DNA of 60,000 nt, taken from Hydractinia symbiolongicarpus. Its lineage: Eukaryota; Cnidaria; Hydrozoa; Anthoathecata; Hydractiniidae. A program made the translations under genes and the position numbers. Shown piece after piece: positions 21,536 through 31,672 of the stretch (positions within the stretch are counted from its first letter, which is position 1; every line of letters starts with the position of its first letter). The stretch spans positions 11,038,001 to 11,098,000 of the forward strand of contig NC_079878.1 of assembly GCF_029227915.1 (NCBI RefSeq), read 5' to 3'. The notes beneath the pieces were generated by a model. That model made no database searches. It was not told the origin of the DNA and was given only the letters and a program-made list of their open reading frames with translations.

Positions 21536-21599
21536 AAAAAACAAACGTTTCGTTCAAGCTAAGAATAATCCAACGTTTGCATCGCACTCCTGCAAATAT

Positions 21600-21720
21600 T
21601 TTTTGAGTAATAAGCCGGCCTGTCCTGATTATGTTGCCCTGATTATGTATTTTCTGCCCTGTTCTTAACCGGTGCAAGCTGCCGTACTTAATCAGGCCAA
21701 TGTTCATTATCCTGGCAGAA
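21600..21720. repeat. Dispersed repeat, copy A (GCCCTGATTATG family)
   Basis: The stretch AATAAGCCGGCCTGTCCTGATTATG through TTAACCGGTGCAAGCTGCCGTACTTAA is repeated in direct orientation at 22355-22480 with only a few differences. Confidence 0.8.
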
Positions 21721-22184
21721 CACGGGTTTTGCCCAGATTGCGAAAACGGCCTGTTTACAACCGGGCAGCCGGATTATGACGCATGGTATGATTATGTTTT
21801 TTCTGCACTGGTTATGTCGTGGTGACCGAATTATGAACGCTGGATATAAATGGCTGGCCAGGCAGGCCGTGATTGGCATTTACTTCAAACTTTGGTGAAT
21901 TAAACATTCCCTGGAAGATAGAACATCCCTAAAAACTAGAATTGGCGAAAGAAAGTCTAGACGTAATTCTTAGTATAAACTACTCTTATAGTAAAGACAT
22001 TTAAACATAATATACTTTGAAGTAACTAAATTTCACTGAACCTTAATTATTCTTTTTGCGGGAAAAGTTATTAAACTTGCGAATCCCAAAATTTAGTATT
22101 TGCCACGAAATTTCGTTTCATTTGAGAACAACAACAACTTTGCCACCAGGGCTACCAATTGATGGCGAATGATATAAAAGCGGT

Positions 22185-22480
22185 CGGCCCCGATTACATT
22201 TGCTCTTAAGTCTCGAATAATATTTGACTGTCATACATAAGCTAGCCTTCCCCGATTATGTGCGTTCTATAATAAGTGAGAAATAATATTTGACTGTCGT
22301 ATGTAAATTGGCCTGCCCTGATTATGTTCCTTTTATAAGTGTCAAATAATATTTTTTAAATAATAAGCCGGCCCGTCCTGATTATGTGCCCTGATTATGT
22401 ATTTTCTGCCCTGTTTTTAACCGGGGCAAGCTGCCGTACTTAACCACGGCAGCGTTTAATATCCGGGCAGAACAGCCGCA
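22185..22480. repeat. Short tandem series (about 60-68 bp) ending in dispersed repeat copy B
   Basis: CCCCGATTA/CCCTGATTATG cores occur at about 22189, 22248, 22316 and 22377, each preceded or followed by AAATAATATTTGACTGTCRTA, giving units of 59-68 bases. The last one runs into a copy of the 21600-21720 repeat. Confidence 0.65.
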
Positions 22481-22572
22481 AGAAAAACAAAAACAAGGCA
22501 CAGACAGATGGCATGATGCACAGTACAGTAGCTCAGTTATTTGTTTCGATCGGTAAGGATTGAGTGACAGCT

Positions 22573-22670
22573 TAGTATCTCTAGATAGATAGATGTGCAT
22601 ATTTTACATAGCTAGCCTAAAAAATGTCAAGGAATATACCCTGTCTATTATTTCCAGGAGGGACCAGGAC
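22573..22670 (-). mobile_element. tRNA-derived SINE, family 1, tail fragment
   Basis: The (TAGA)n tail followed by TGTGCATATTTTACATAGCTA and ATACCCTGTCTATTATTTCC matches the tail half of the copy at 16071. The tRNA-like head is absent. Confidence 0.8.
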
Positions 22671-24370
22671 ACTCACCTAGATACACTCTCTATTCATCTG
22701 TTCACTGGCACACTTCATGACCATAACTTCATATTTATTGCCTTAAGTCTAGGATCTACCATATTTACCATTTTCACTGGTTCTAAAACTTGTGTACTTT
22801 ACTGGCAGCCTAGCTACACAGCTATATATCTCTTTTCTTCTGTGAGTTTATAATGCTCTTTTCCACATCTATATAAATTTTTGCTCTTAAGTCTAGGGCC
22901 AGTCCATAAGTTTACATGTGAACCGAATCACTGTCCTTCAAGATTGCCCTTTACGTTCTTATGAATTTTGCCAACCATAGAACAAATGCAAACAAATATA
23001 AAGAATTAGGTATTCTTAAATTCACAGATAGCTAGTTACGCCACCATCGAAAATATGTTTGGTTAGCTTCATTTCTAATTACAAAAGTGAGTCGGTCGGT
23101 CGGTTGGATAAAATTTTTTCCCGAAAAATTAAAAAAAATACTAAATTTCGCAACCATCTTTTGTTATTCATTTTAAATGTAGGACAGCTGTATTTTTAGC
23201 CACCGTTTCAAGTTCCGTTTTTGTCAATCAACGTCGTTCCCATGGTTTTCGCTTGTATTGCTGTATAAATGTGAAGCAGGGAAAATATAGCACTGTGTAG
23301 AGCAGCGCAGTAATCGAAATAACATTCGGACATACAGTACAGTCAAGATGTAAGCGTACGCGTACACTCAACTTGGAAAAATAATTGCTTTCATTCAAAA
23401 AAACAATAGGATAGCGAGTTCCTTTCAAATTGCGCGAAAATAATTGCTTCGTGTTAAAAACAAAAGCATAGCAAGAGACATTGTTTATAAACAATTACTC
23501 TGCGCGAAAAAAAAATTAAACGCGAAGGCCATTGAATTTTTATTTTTTTTAACAACAAAACTAATTATAGTAACGCGATTTTAATCTCGATATATTTAAA
23601 AAACACAAGCTCTTTTAAAAAACAACAAATCCAATGATCTAAATTTTTTTAAAAAATAATGCTACTTTTAAAACTTTTAGTAATATTTCTTTATCATCGA
23701 AACATATTTGTTAACATGCGAAACTTTTAAAAGTTTTTTTTATAAAAAGCAACGTTTAGCAACGCAAACGGAAAAACCCTACGTTCGGGACTTTTTCCTT
23801 CGCGATAAGATTTCGAAAACAAATTAAATTTTAACACAGAAGAAAAAAAAAATCTAAAATACAACTTTTCACGTTCTGGAAAGATCAAACACTCATTGTG
23901 AGAACATTTTGTTTACATTTTAATAACAAAGAAAGAGTCTAAAAATATAACTTTCAACGCGCATAAAAGGTGAAAACGCTCGTTGTGGGAACATTTTGTT
24001 CTGGTAAGAATAAAAATATACAAAGTTAAAAACACGTGTTTTTTCTAAAAAATAAATCTTAGAAAAATAGTTAGTACAAACTTAAAAATATTAATTTATT
24101 TGACAAGAATCTACCTGTTTCTCTGATTGGTACCTATTCAATTGACTTTTCTCACTCCCATAAAACGCGGCTAACAGTCCCGGCCTTATAAATTCACAAG
24201 CTGTTCGTACTTGTGCATTTGGTTTGAAATCCACTAGGCATCAAATGTCCTATCATGGTCTAGTTGTTAGAATGCCTTATCTGAAATAAGACATTTAGAT
24301 CTCCCCTTGCATAGACTTAAATATCTAATAAAGCATACATTCTCGTCTAATTATATTTAATTTATATATA
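22671..24370. other. AT-rich intergenic DNA, no gene seen
   Basis: Low-complexity A/T tracts dominate (23500-24080). A short CGGT run lies near 23093-23105. The minus-strand 88-codon frame at 23228-23494 has no recognisable domain. Confidence 0.4.
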
Positions 24371-25403
24371 CAGTATACTCTCGATAAGTGGGACACTCAA
24401 GGGACCGAACAAAAGTGTACTACTTAGCGGGCGTCCTATGTATCCGAATTTCCTTGTAAGTAGGGTTTTCATACAAAAGCATAATTTGTCCTAGTTATTG
24501 AGAGATTTTTTGTAAAACTTAGCGAACAAGAGGACTTTAAGGCTAAATTCATGAATAAGAAATGGTGATAATTGCATTTACTTTTCTATTCCATTCAATA
24601 TTACATACATAAGATTACACTATATTAAACAGAAAAAAATTCTGTCAATTTGCTTTGCCTGGAACCAGCTATTACTTCATTTTCGACAATTCTAGAAACT
24701 TTGATCGTAAGTGCTTTCAGTTCGGTCGTGTCAATCATCATGGAGTAGTTCATCAAGGTATCAATGGCATCGTGTAATTGAGATGTGGTTGGTTCCTCCA
24801 AAGGGCTAGCTCCATCTTGACCATTATCCTCCTTCTCTTGCATTTCCTCGACCTCATTTCCCAGAATATCCGGCAAGATCTCTTCATCTGACATCAAACC
24901 TTGACTTACAGGAACTGCGTCATCGAAGGAGGCGACATCTTTAGCACACAAGTCTTTGAAATTTTCATCCAATCTGCTCAGTTGACGGATATATTGTTTT
25001 GAAGGATACGTTTTTTCTTTTCTTCCAGCGATCGAGCCAGCCATCTGATGCACTAAAGTCGGTCAATCCTAGCTCTTTCACAAAACAAATAGCTTTGGTT
25101 TTGAAAACTGAGGCAGACACAGGAATGTTCTGAGACCTTGCATTTACCAGCCATTTGTAGCAAGCGTCATCAAGGTGTTTGTATGTTGACGGTTTAAATC
25201 TATGCCTCTTCTTTGTTGACAAATTCATAAATCTTTTTCTTCTGTTTATATTTTCACATTTTTTTACTTGTCTGTCTTGTTTGTAGTGTCGTCTGTGTAA
25301 GTTGTGTGTTTTGTATTGTTTCAGCTCTGCTAACTTTGGCAGTTTCCGGTGTTTACTAGGGCATAGTTTTTAATCAATAATGTATTTATCTCCTGGTAAA
25401 CTG
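24371..25403 (-). mobile_element. pogo/Tigger-type element, internally deleted
   Basis: The left end reads TA|CAGTATACTCTCGATAAGTGGG, in the style of Tigger ends. The right end read inward, CAGTTTACCAGGAGATAAATAC, is a weaker match. Between them the minus strand keeps only the two ends of the transposase gene, with the catalytic core missing. Boundary on the right is uncertain. Confidence 0.55.
24625..25228 (-). pseudogene. Tigger/CENP-B-like transposase remnant without DDE core
   Basis: The first frame (25228-24965) encodes a DNA-binding N-terminus: KKRHRFKPSTYKHLDDACY followed by the Tc5/CENP-B helix-turn-helix segment ICFVKELGLTDFSASDGWLDRWKKR. A frameshift near 25050 leads to the second frame (to 24625), which is acidic (EEMQEKEDNG) and ends in a QSKLTEFF tail of the PCNA-box-like kind often seen at the end of Tigger proteins. 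The whole DDE domain is absent, so this cannot be an active transposase. Confidence 0.8.
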
Positions 25404-26020
25404 AAATATATGTTTATTTCATTCATTCATTTATATATCTCACCCATTAAGTAAAATATTGCGCTGTGGCGTCATTCACATCACATTTTAATCTATTAGT
25501 TATCTTTGTAAGCTTTTATTAAATACAAAACAAACCTCTATTTTTATGAAACTAGACAGGTTGGAGTTTTTTTTTATAGAAAAAATATTCATAGCTACAC
25601 CTGCCTCACATCCTCTTTGGTAAATCGTGTCACTAAAGTTTTCCTAATATAACTTGCACTTTTTGAGCAATAGAAAAAGATTGTTTGAAGCAATCATTAG
25701 CTACGTCTGAGTCTCAAATTGGAATAAACAGAGCACACAATTGAGACGTAAATCACACAACTAGGACATTTCAGCTAGTTCCTTTCTGTCTGTTCCTGTG
25801 CAACATCCACCCATTCACTAGGCAATCTTGAATATTTTGTTCTTAAGGGATATAGCCTTTAAAAGGAAAGAACAAGCAGATTTGCCAGATCGTTGCTAGA
25901 GTTGTTTATTTACATAATCACTTAATAAGGACGCTATATTAGTATACGCTATTGTATCTTTTTATATTTTTGAAATATCTTAATTGGTTTTTAAGATTTT
26001 TGACTTAGGTATATAATAAG
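25404..26020. other. Intergenic DNA, no gene seen
   Basis: No open frame or repeat end is evident. Confidence 0.35.
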
Positions 26021-26224
26021 TCAGGCCCTTTCAGGAGAGGCGTGCAATAGCACGTGCACACCTCCACACACACACAAAATGGCTTAGGCGTGCTATTAAT
26101 AGCACCTGCAAAATGACAAATTTTATAAGAAGTTAACCAGTGCAGCACACCCAAAAGCACACCTAAAATACTTGTGGTGTGCTTTTTGCCACACACGTAT
26201 CAAAATTTTCCTGAAAAGGCCTGA
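26021..26224. mobile_element. MITE with 16-bp terminal inverted repeats
   Basis: The ends TCAGGCCCTTTCAGGA (26021) and, inverted, TCAGGCCTTTTCAGGA (26209-26224) differ at one base. The interior is rich in GTGC/GCAC and CACACA motifs. A clear target duplication is not visible, so the superfamily is unknown; the CAGG ends resemble hAT-type. Confidence 0.75.
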
Positions 26225-26256
26225 TATTTATGCTAATTTATACATGATGTTGTGTA

Positions 26257-26904
26257 TCTCTTATAATAATACGAAGAGTATGTCCATTTGTCTGTAAAAA
26301 ACAAAGTAGATGTGTGTATTTTCCTTTTTTGTCGCCAAAAAAGTTGTCTTACATTTTAAATCTTCTAATGTTACAGTACGATGTTAATAACATTAATTTA
26401 ACGTCAATATCTTAATTTAAATTAATGAAGGTACTACAATGAAGTTATAACTTTAAGGCCAAATAACTTGAAACGAGGTGGTGATGTCAGTCATTTTTTA
26501 CCGCATGAGTATCTAGGGACACCTTGGGACCAAATTTAGTAGGTTTCCAAAACCTGGGTCTCCGAATCCGTTTCAGAATGAAAGAGTTGATGACATCTTC
26601 AAAGAAAGTTTAGACCTCAATATATTTGCATCCGTTTGTCAAAAGTACATGGTCTTATCTATTTTCTTGATCAGGGTTTTAAGATCTATACAAGTTGTTT
26701 GTAGTTTGGTGGCATAACCTCTGTATATCTCCTAATCCTATATATACATTATTTTGATCATTGTTTTAATCTCAACAGATAAACTAAATTTTGCCATTTT
26801 TTTATATATCAACTGGTTGACATCAGTAAAACTTCTAACACAACCCATAGTTTTGCCCTTGTTCTCATGCCTAAATGGATTTTTCCACGGGCCTAATCAA
26901 CTAG
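26257..26904 (+). mobile_element. Non-autonomous Helitron-like element, copy 2
   Basis: The left end A|TCTCTTATAATAATACG with CATTTGTCTGTAAAAAACAAAG parallels copy 1. The right end has the hairpin TGGA (26876-26879), loop TTTT, TCCA (26884-26887), then CGGGCCTAATCAA and CTAG (26901-26904) followed by T, again as in copy 1. The interior is longer than in copy 1 and mostly unrelated, as expected for Helitron derivatives. The MITE at 26021 lies just upstream. Confidence 0.6.
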
Positions 26905-28069
26905 TTTGATAAAAATGAGGTGATGTTACCTCCAACTTCAAAACAACTTTTTGTCAAGAATTTATATCGTAATCATGTTGCATAATTCGTTAAGGAAAAC
27001 TAACGATTACAATTTATGTGCTTAAAATGCTTATTATATATCTATATAGTTTGAATATGAACTGTATTAACATCTAGGAATGAGGTTGAAAGTTACGTTC
27101 TTACTACTACGCTGAAAAATACTCCAGAAATAAGAACAACCAAGTGCAAAATAAGTTTTATTAGCTCTTACAAAGAAAGTGTGTACTTTAATTAAGAATA
27201 TCGTAGCTAAAGTTAAAATCTTTTATGATATACTTATTTATATATACTTTTGATGTTTGGATCATGTTCTTTTCCTTGTGCACTGTCTCAATATTAAAAA
27301 GTGAAAAATAACCCTGCAGAGGAGGTTAACAAGCCAGACATTTCTTTTTATTTTTTATCCCAATAATTAGCAATAATTAAACTAAAATCTAGGCTGATAA
27401 AGAATTCAGAAGTCTATCACATTTTTCCACTATTACAATCCCACTACACGAAACGCGTATTGGTGTAAACCATCATTGTAAAATGTTGTAAGCTACAAGT
27501 GATGTGCAGAATAAAAAAAATAAGACAAACAAAATAGGATAGTATGAATAACAGCGGGCGTATTATTGAGCAAAGTTTGTACTCATTCAATATGTGTGGG
27601 ATTTACTTTCAGTAAACTTCTATTGTCTGCAGAGAAAAAGGTGTTTTTCAATAATTGATATTATAATCTCTTCCTTTTTATCTTATTGGAGAATGTCCAA
27701 TAAATATTAAAATCTAATATATTAATACAAAATTGATATCGCTAAAAAATCAGGAAATTTCAAAAAATAGTTCAAGTGCATAATAACAGATGAAGCCTCA
27801 CAGATGAAGAAAGTTTTAGGAAATCAAAAATTTTCGTGTGGAATTTTTAACCAACTTCTTGAATAACTTCAAAATTAAGACGATCTAATGACCCAAGTTT
27901 TTTTCTTTAAAGTAATGCCACAAGGATCTAGGAACAGCTTTGTTTTTTCTTGTGTCATCTTTGAAAAACAATGTATACTTATTAACAGTTTTTTTTTACC
28001 AATTTTAACAGATTTTTTGTAGTGTGTAGAAAAAAGCACAACAGATATATTTTATAATTATATTTTTCT
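26905..28069. other. Intergenic or 5' region of AIP
   Basis: No coding frame is evident. An upstream untranslated exon of the next gene may lie here, because a splice acceptor precedes its start codon. Confidence 0.35.
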
Positions 28070-28071
28070 AG
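28070..28071 (+). promoter_or_regulatory. 3' splice acceptor upstream of AIP start
   Basis: TATATTTTTCTAG ends at 28071, 18 bases before the ATG. It marks either an intron in the 5' untranslated region or a spliced-leader trans-splice site. Confidence 0.6.
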
Positions 28072-28089
28072 AAGTGTAGCAAGAAAAAG

Positions 28090-29085
28090 ATGGCTGAATG
28101 GACCCAAATTCCTGATGGTGTTACTAAAAAGATATTAAGTGGTGGAAAGGGTGATCTTCCGGAATTCACACCAGGTGGTAAGGTATTGTTTCACTATCGC
28201 GCTTTAATTAAGAAGGATGATGGTAATTTGCAGTTGCTCGATGATTCAAAAAAAAGCAAAAAACCCTTTGAATTGTTGTTGGGGAAAAAGTTTAAACTCG
28301 ATATTTGGGAGACCCTTGTTAAAACAATGCGATTAAATGAAATAGCAGAATTTACCTGTGAAGCATACCATGTTGCATCTTACCCTGTTGTTTCCAAGAG
28401 CTTAAGGGATATGGTAAAAAAGGAGCATGGTGAACACGATCACGAACATCACACCCATCACCAGTGTGGATTTGCAGCGATGTCGCAAGGATTGGGTTAC
28501 CCTGACTTAGATGAATATGTGAAAAATCCAAAACCGATGGTATTTCAGTTAGAGTTGATTAAAGTTGATATGCCAGGGACATATGAAAGAGATCTATGGT
28601 CTCTATCACTTGAAGAAAAATTAGCTTTTATACCAACTTGGAAAGAAGAAGGCAACGACTTTTATAAACATGGTGACTTGGAAAATGCCTGCAAGAAATA
28701 TTCTCAAGCGTTAGGTTCTCTAGAACAATTAACTACCAGAGAGAAACCAGGTTCAGAAGAATGGTTAGCCATTGAAAAGATGAAGGTCCCTTTACTATTA
28801 AATTATGCCCAATGCATGTTAGGGAAAAAGGAATACTATCAAGCAGTCGAACACCTAACAACTGTCCTTGAAAAAGACAGGGATAATGTCAAAGCACTGT
28901 ACCGTCGTGCCAAGGCATATCATCTTGTGTTTAATTTTGAATTAGCCAGGATTGATTATATGAAAGCAAAACAACTTGACAGCAGCCTTACGAATACTAT
29001 AGACAAGGAATTGAAACGAATTCAATCTGATGAAAAGAAAAAAGACCAAGAAGATAAGGAAAAATTTAAGAATGCATTTTCATGA
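28090..29085 (+). CDS. AIP: AH receptor-interacting protein (AIP), Hsp90 co-chaperone
   Basis: The 331-residue protein matches the AIP family in length and layout. Residues about 8-170 form the FKBP-like domain, with LPEFTPGGKVLFHYR, LLLGKKFKLDIWETLVKTMR and MVFQLELIKVD. Residues about 180-310 form the TPR region, with EEGNDFYKHGDLENACKKY, LLLNYAQCMLGKKEYYQA and VKALYRRAKAYHLVFNFE. A final charged helix ends KFKNAFS. AIP acts in the cytosol: its TPR groove binds the Hsp90/Hsp70 EEVD tail and its last helix binds client proteins. A His-rich insert (HGEHDHEHHTHHQ, about residues 117-129) sits in the FKBP-like domain. The CDS has no introns, unusual for this gene. The start is the first ATG in frame and follows a splice acceptor. 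Confidence 0.95.
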   Translation: MAEWTQIPDGVTKKILSGGKGDLPEFTPGGKVLFHYRALIKKDDGNLQLLDDSKKSKKPFELLLGKKFKLDIWETLVKTMRLNEIAEFTCEAYHVASYPVVSKSLRDMVKKEHGEHDHEHHTHHQCGFAAMSQGLGYPDLDEYVKNPKPMVFQLELIKVDMPGTYERDLWSLSLEEKLAFIPTWKEEGNDFYKHGDLENACKKYSQALGSLEQLTTREKPGSEEWLAIEKMKVPLLLNYAQCMLGKKEYYQAVEHLTTVLEKDRDNVKALYRRAKAYHLVFNFELARIDYMKAKQLDSSLTNTIDKELKRIQSDEKKKDQEDKEKFKNAFS

Positions 29086-29838
29086 GAATTTCATAACAAG
29101 TCCTTAAAATGACATAAAATTAAATCAGAAATTATTTATGCCACATGCATAAAACTTGTATGGCATAACGATAGCTTTATTTATTTAATAGTGTATTATA
29201 TATATATAATTTTAAGTTATAATATAAATACACTTATCTCAGAAAAAAATATTCTGAACAATGCTAAATGATATTAGTTATTTCTGTTTAGCACAATGTC
29301 TATCTTTTTTATGAACAATTGATTAACAATCCATAATATTTCTTTGTTTTAACTATAACTTCTTGATATTTTGTGCTATACTTTAATTTTTGTGCATTGA
29401 AAAAATTACAAAATTAAGGGAAATACTTTGTGAATGATCCCTTTGAAATACTTTTGTGGTAATTACCTTTTATGAATGATTATTTTGATCATTTTTCGCA
29501 AGAATTAACTTTTTGTGATTGTGTTAAATATGAAAATAACTGTAGGAAAGAATTAATTTTTTGTGAAACTTAATTTAGCGAACACAATATCACAACAAGT
29601 ATATACAGTTTTAAATTTCATTGTCTTAAAGAATTTAAAATATATAATTTTGCGTATAGGGTTTTAAACGTAAAAAAATTGTTCTACAAAATTAGGTTCT
29701 TCAAGAATGTGTCCCTTGTGTGTGTCCCAATTAATCCCTATAAAGTTAACAACATTTCTCCCGTTTGTGTCTTTCAATAAAATTCTATATTTTGTGAACA
29801 TCTTAACATGATAAGCAACAATAATACGTGAATATCTT
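29086..29838. other. Intergenic DNA downstream of AIP
   Basis: AT-rich sequence contains the 3' untranslated region of AIP. No good frame is seen. Repeated phrases of the type AATTAACTTTTTGTGA occur near 29505-29565. Confidence 0.35.
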
Positions 29839-29878
29839 TTAGATTGCCATTAACATCCCAACATATCTACAAAGAACT

Positions 29879-30515
29879 ATGATCAGATATAATTTAACAG
29901 AACCATTTTCATACTACCTACCAAATGAAATTCAATCAAGTGCTGCTTTCGACTGCGGAAAACCTGTTGTTGTCACAAATATTACTGGAAGTTTGGTGAT
30001 TTTAAAGTACAGGCTTGGGTTGATGAAAATGGAAAGAGCTTTGTATTGAGCATCGTGACGAATTGTCATTTGTAAAATTTTTCACTTTTAAGTATTGTTC
30101 ATGTGAAGAACGTCGCGTTAAGGTAAAATTAAGGGCATGCAATTTTCTATTTATGTCGTCAGATTTTAAATACAGAATTTTAACTGATTTGAAATTAAAC
30201 ATCGAAAGACAATACACTAAAATAACAATTGGTTATCATGATTTTAAAACTGCTGATTATCATAAAGCATTCACCATGTGTTATAATCATGTTATTAACA
30301 AGTATAGGTGTGAATACTTTTCAAAAATAAATAAGTTAATCGTGGTCACTGGAGATTTTCAAGACGATTATGATGAATATCAATTTGAAAAGCATTTCAA
30401 CTTAGATGTGTTGTCTTGTTCATTAAACAATGGTTGTCTTATGATAAACCCTGACAGAAGGGAGAACATTAGGGATAAATTTGACAATGAAATTTTATTG
30501 CGTATAAGGAATTAG
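29879..30515 (+). pseudogene. Truncated, frameshifted copy of the SOCS-box gene
   Basis: The frame from 29879 gives MIRYNLTEPFSYYLPNEI, matching the start of the protein at 31673 (MIGQNLKKPFSYFLPDGI). Two frame changes near 30000-30060 lead into the frame beginning at 30063. That frame aligns throughout with residues about 63-210 of the intact protein (shared features YCEYF-like CEYFSKINKLIVVTGDF and LDVLSCS). It then stops at 30513-30515; the second half and the SOCS box are missing. An acceptor (TATCTTTTAG, ending 29842) precedes the ATG, as in the intact copy. It is best read as a dead tandem duplicate. Confidence 0.8.
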
Positions 30516-31665
30516 AAAATTCTATGTCTAATTGAAACACCATCAACACAAGATAAACACACATACTAGAAAAATTATCATGACTGGACAATATGCTTAA
30601 CAAGATATGCTTAAAAAATTTTAATATCTGAGCCTGAATACGCTTATTCAACATATTTCATTATTTTCAATGCAGTCAGATCCCATTCTTCATATTGCCA
30701 TCTTTGTTGGATAGAATTTTAAAGTTTGTGTTGTACATCGGTATGACATAGATGCAAAATGTAATGCAAATGGGGCAACACTATGTGGATTTGACAAAAA
30801 AACTTGAATTGTGAACCTGTTTTCCTCTTGAAAACACATCTTTTTCCAAAGTTTTGAAAGAAGTTCGATAAAAACATGGAAAGGTGCTGACAGAAAACTG
30901 TAAAATTTTGTTCTTAGTTTAAAGCCTAAAGCTGTTTCAGAAAACTTAATTATGATTTTTGCATGATTTAACGTTTTACTTTTTTTATTTAATTTTTTAT
31001 TTTGCTATGATATATTAATAATTATGTCATTAGTATATAAAGGCAGTTTGCTCCTTGTGTAACTTTGAATGTTTTTGTTATAAGCAACTGGATAAATTTT
31101 TTCTAATCATTTGATAAGGAAAAAAATTTATTTCAGCTGAATGTATTATTTTACAAGATTTCAGCTTGTATCTGTTAGAACAAAAGTTTGTCATTCATAT
31201 AAAAAATTGATTTAAAGTTGTTGTATTTGTTATCCAGTTTTATGTTTTGTTTGCTTAATAACTTTAAAAGGTTTTAGGCTGGACATTTGCTTAGGTTCTG
31301 GCTAAAGTCTTAGCCTTGACCCTTAATAAGTCGATCATCTGAGAAAAAAACCTGTATGCTCCATGTCTTGAAATGTAAAAAATACTTTCATTTTGTACTG
31401 GTTTTAAGCAAATATGAAAATTATTAAATCATTTCAAGTTTTCAAGCATTTTGTTTGAATCGACTGTTTTCTCAAAATTTCTTAGTTTTATTATAATTTA
31501 ATAAAGTAAAACAATATACATTAAATTATCACTAGATCCCTCAAATTTCTATAAAAATGTACTGAGTAAGCTAAAGGTGTGGTTAATAGTCAAAACTACG
31601 GTATAATGTGTTGTTTTTTATCTTTTTTTAATTAATGTACCCCACCTATTTTAAAGTTTTTTTAC
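30516..31665. other. AT-rich spacer between the two SOCS-box gene copies
   Basis: No open frame of note is seen. It ends in a pyrimidine-rich tract and splice acceptor at 31667. Confidence 0.4.
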
Positions 31666-31667
31666 AG
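31666..31667 (+). promoter_or_regulatory. 3' splice acceptor upstream of the SOCS-box gene
   Basis: AAAGTTTTTTTACAG ends at 31667, only five bases before the ATG. Confidence 0.65.
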
Positions 31668-31672
31668 ATTCA

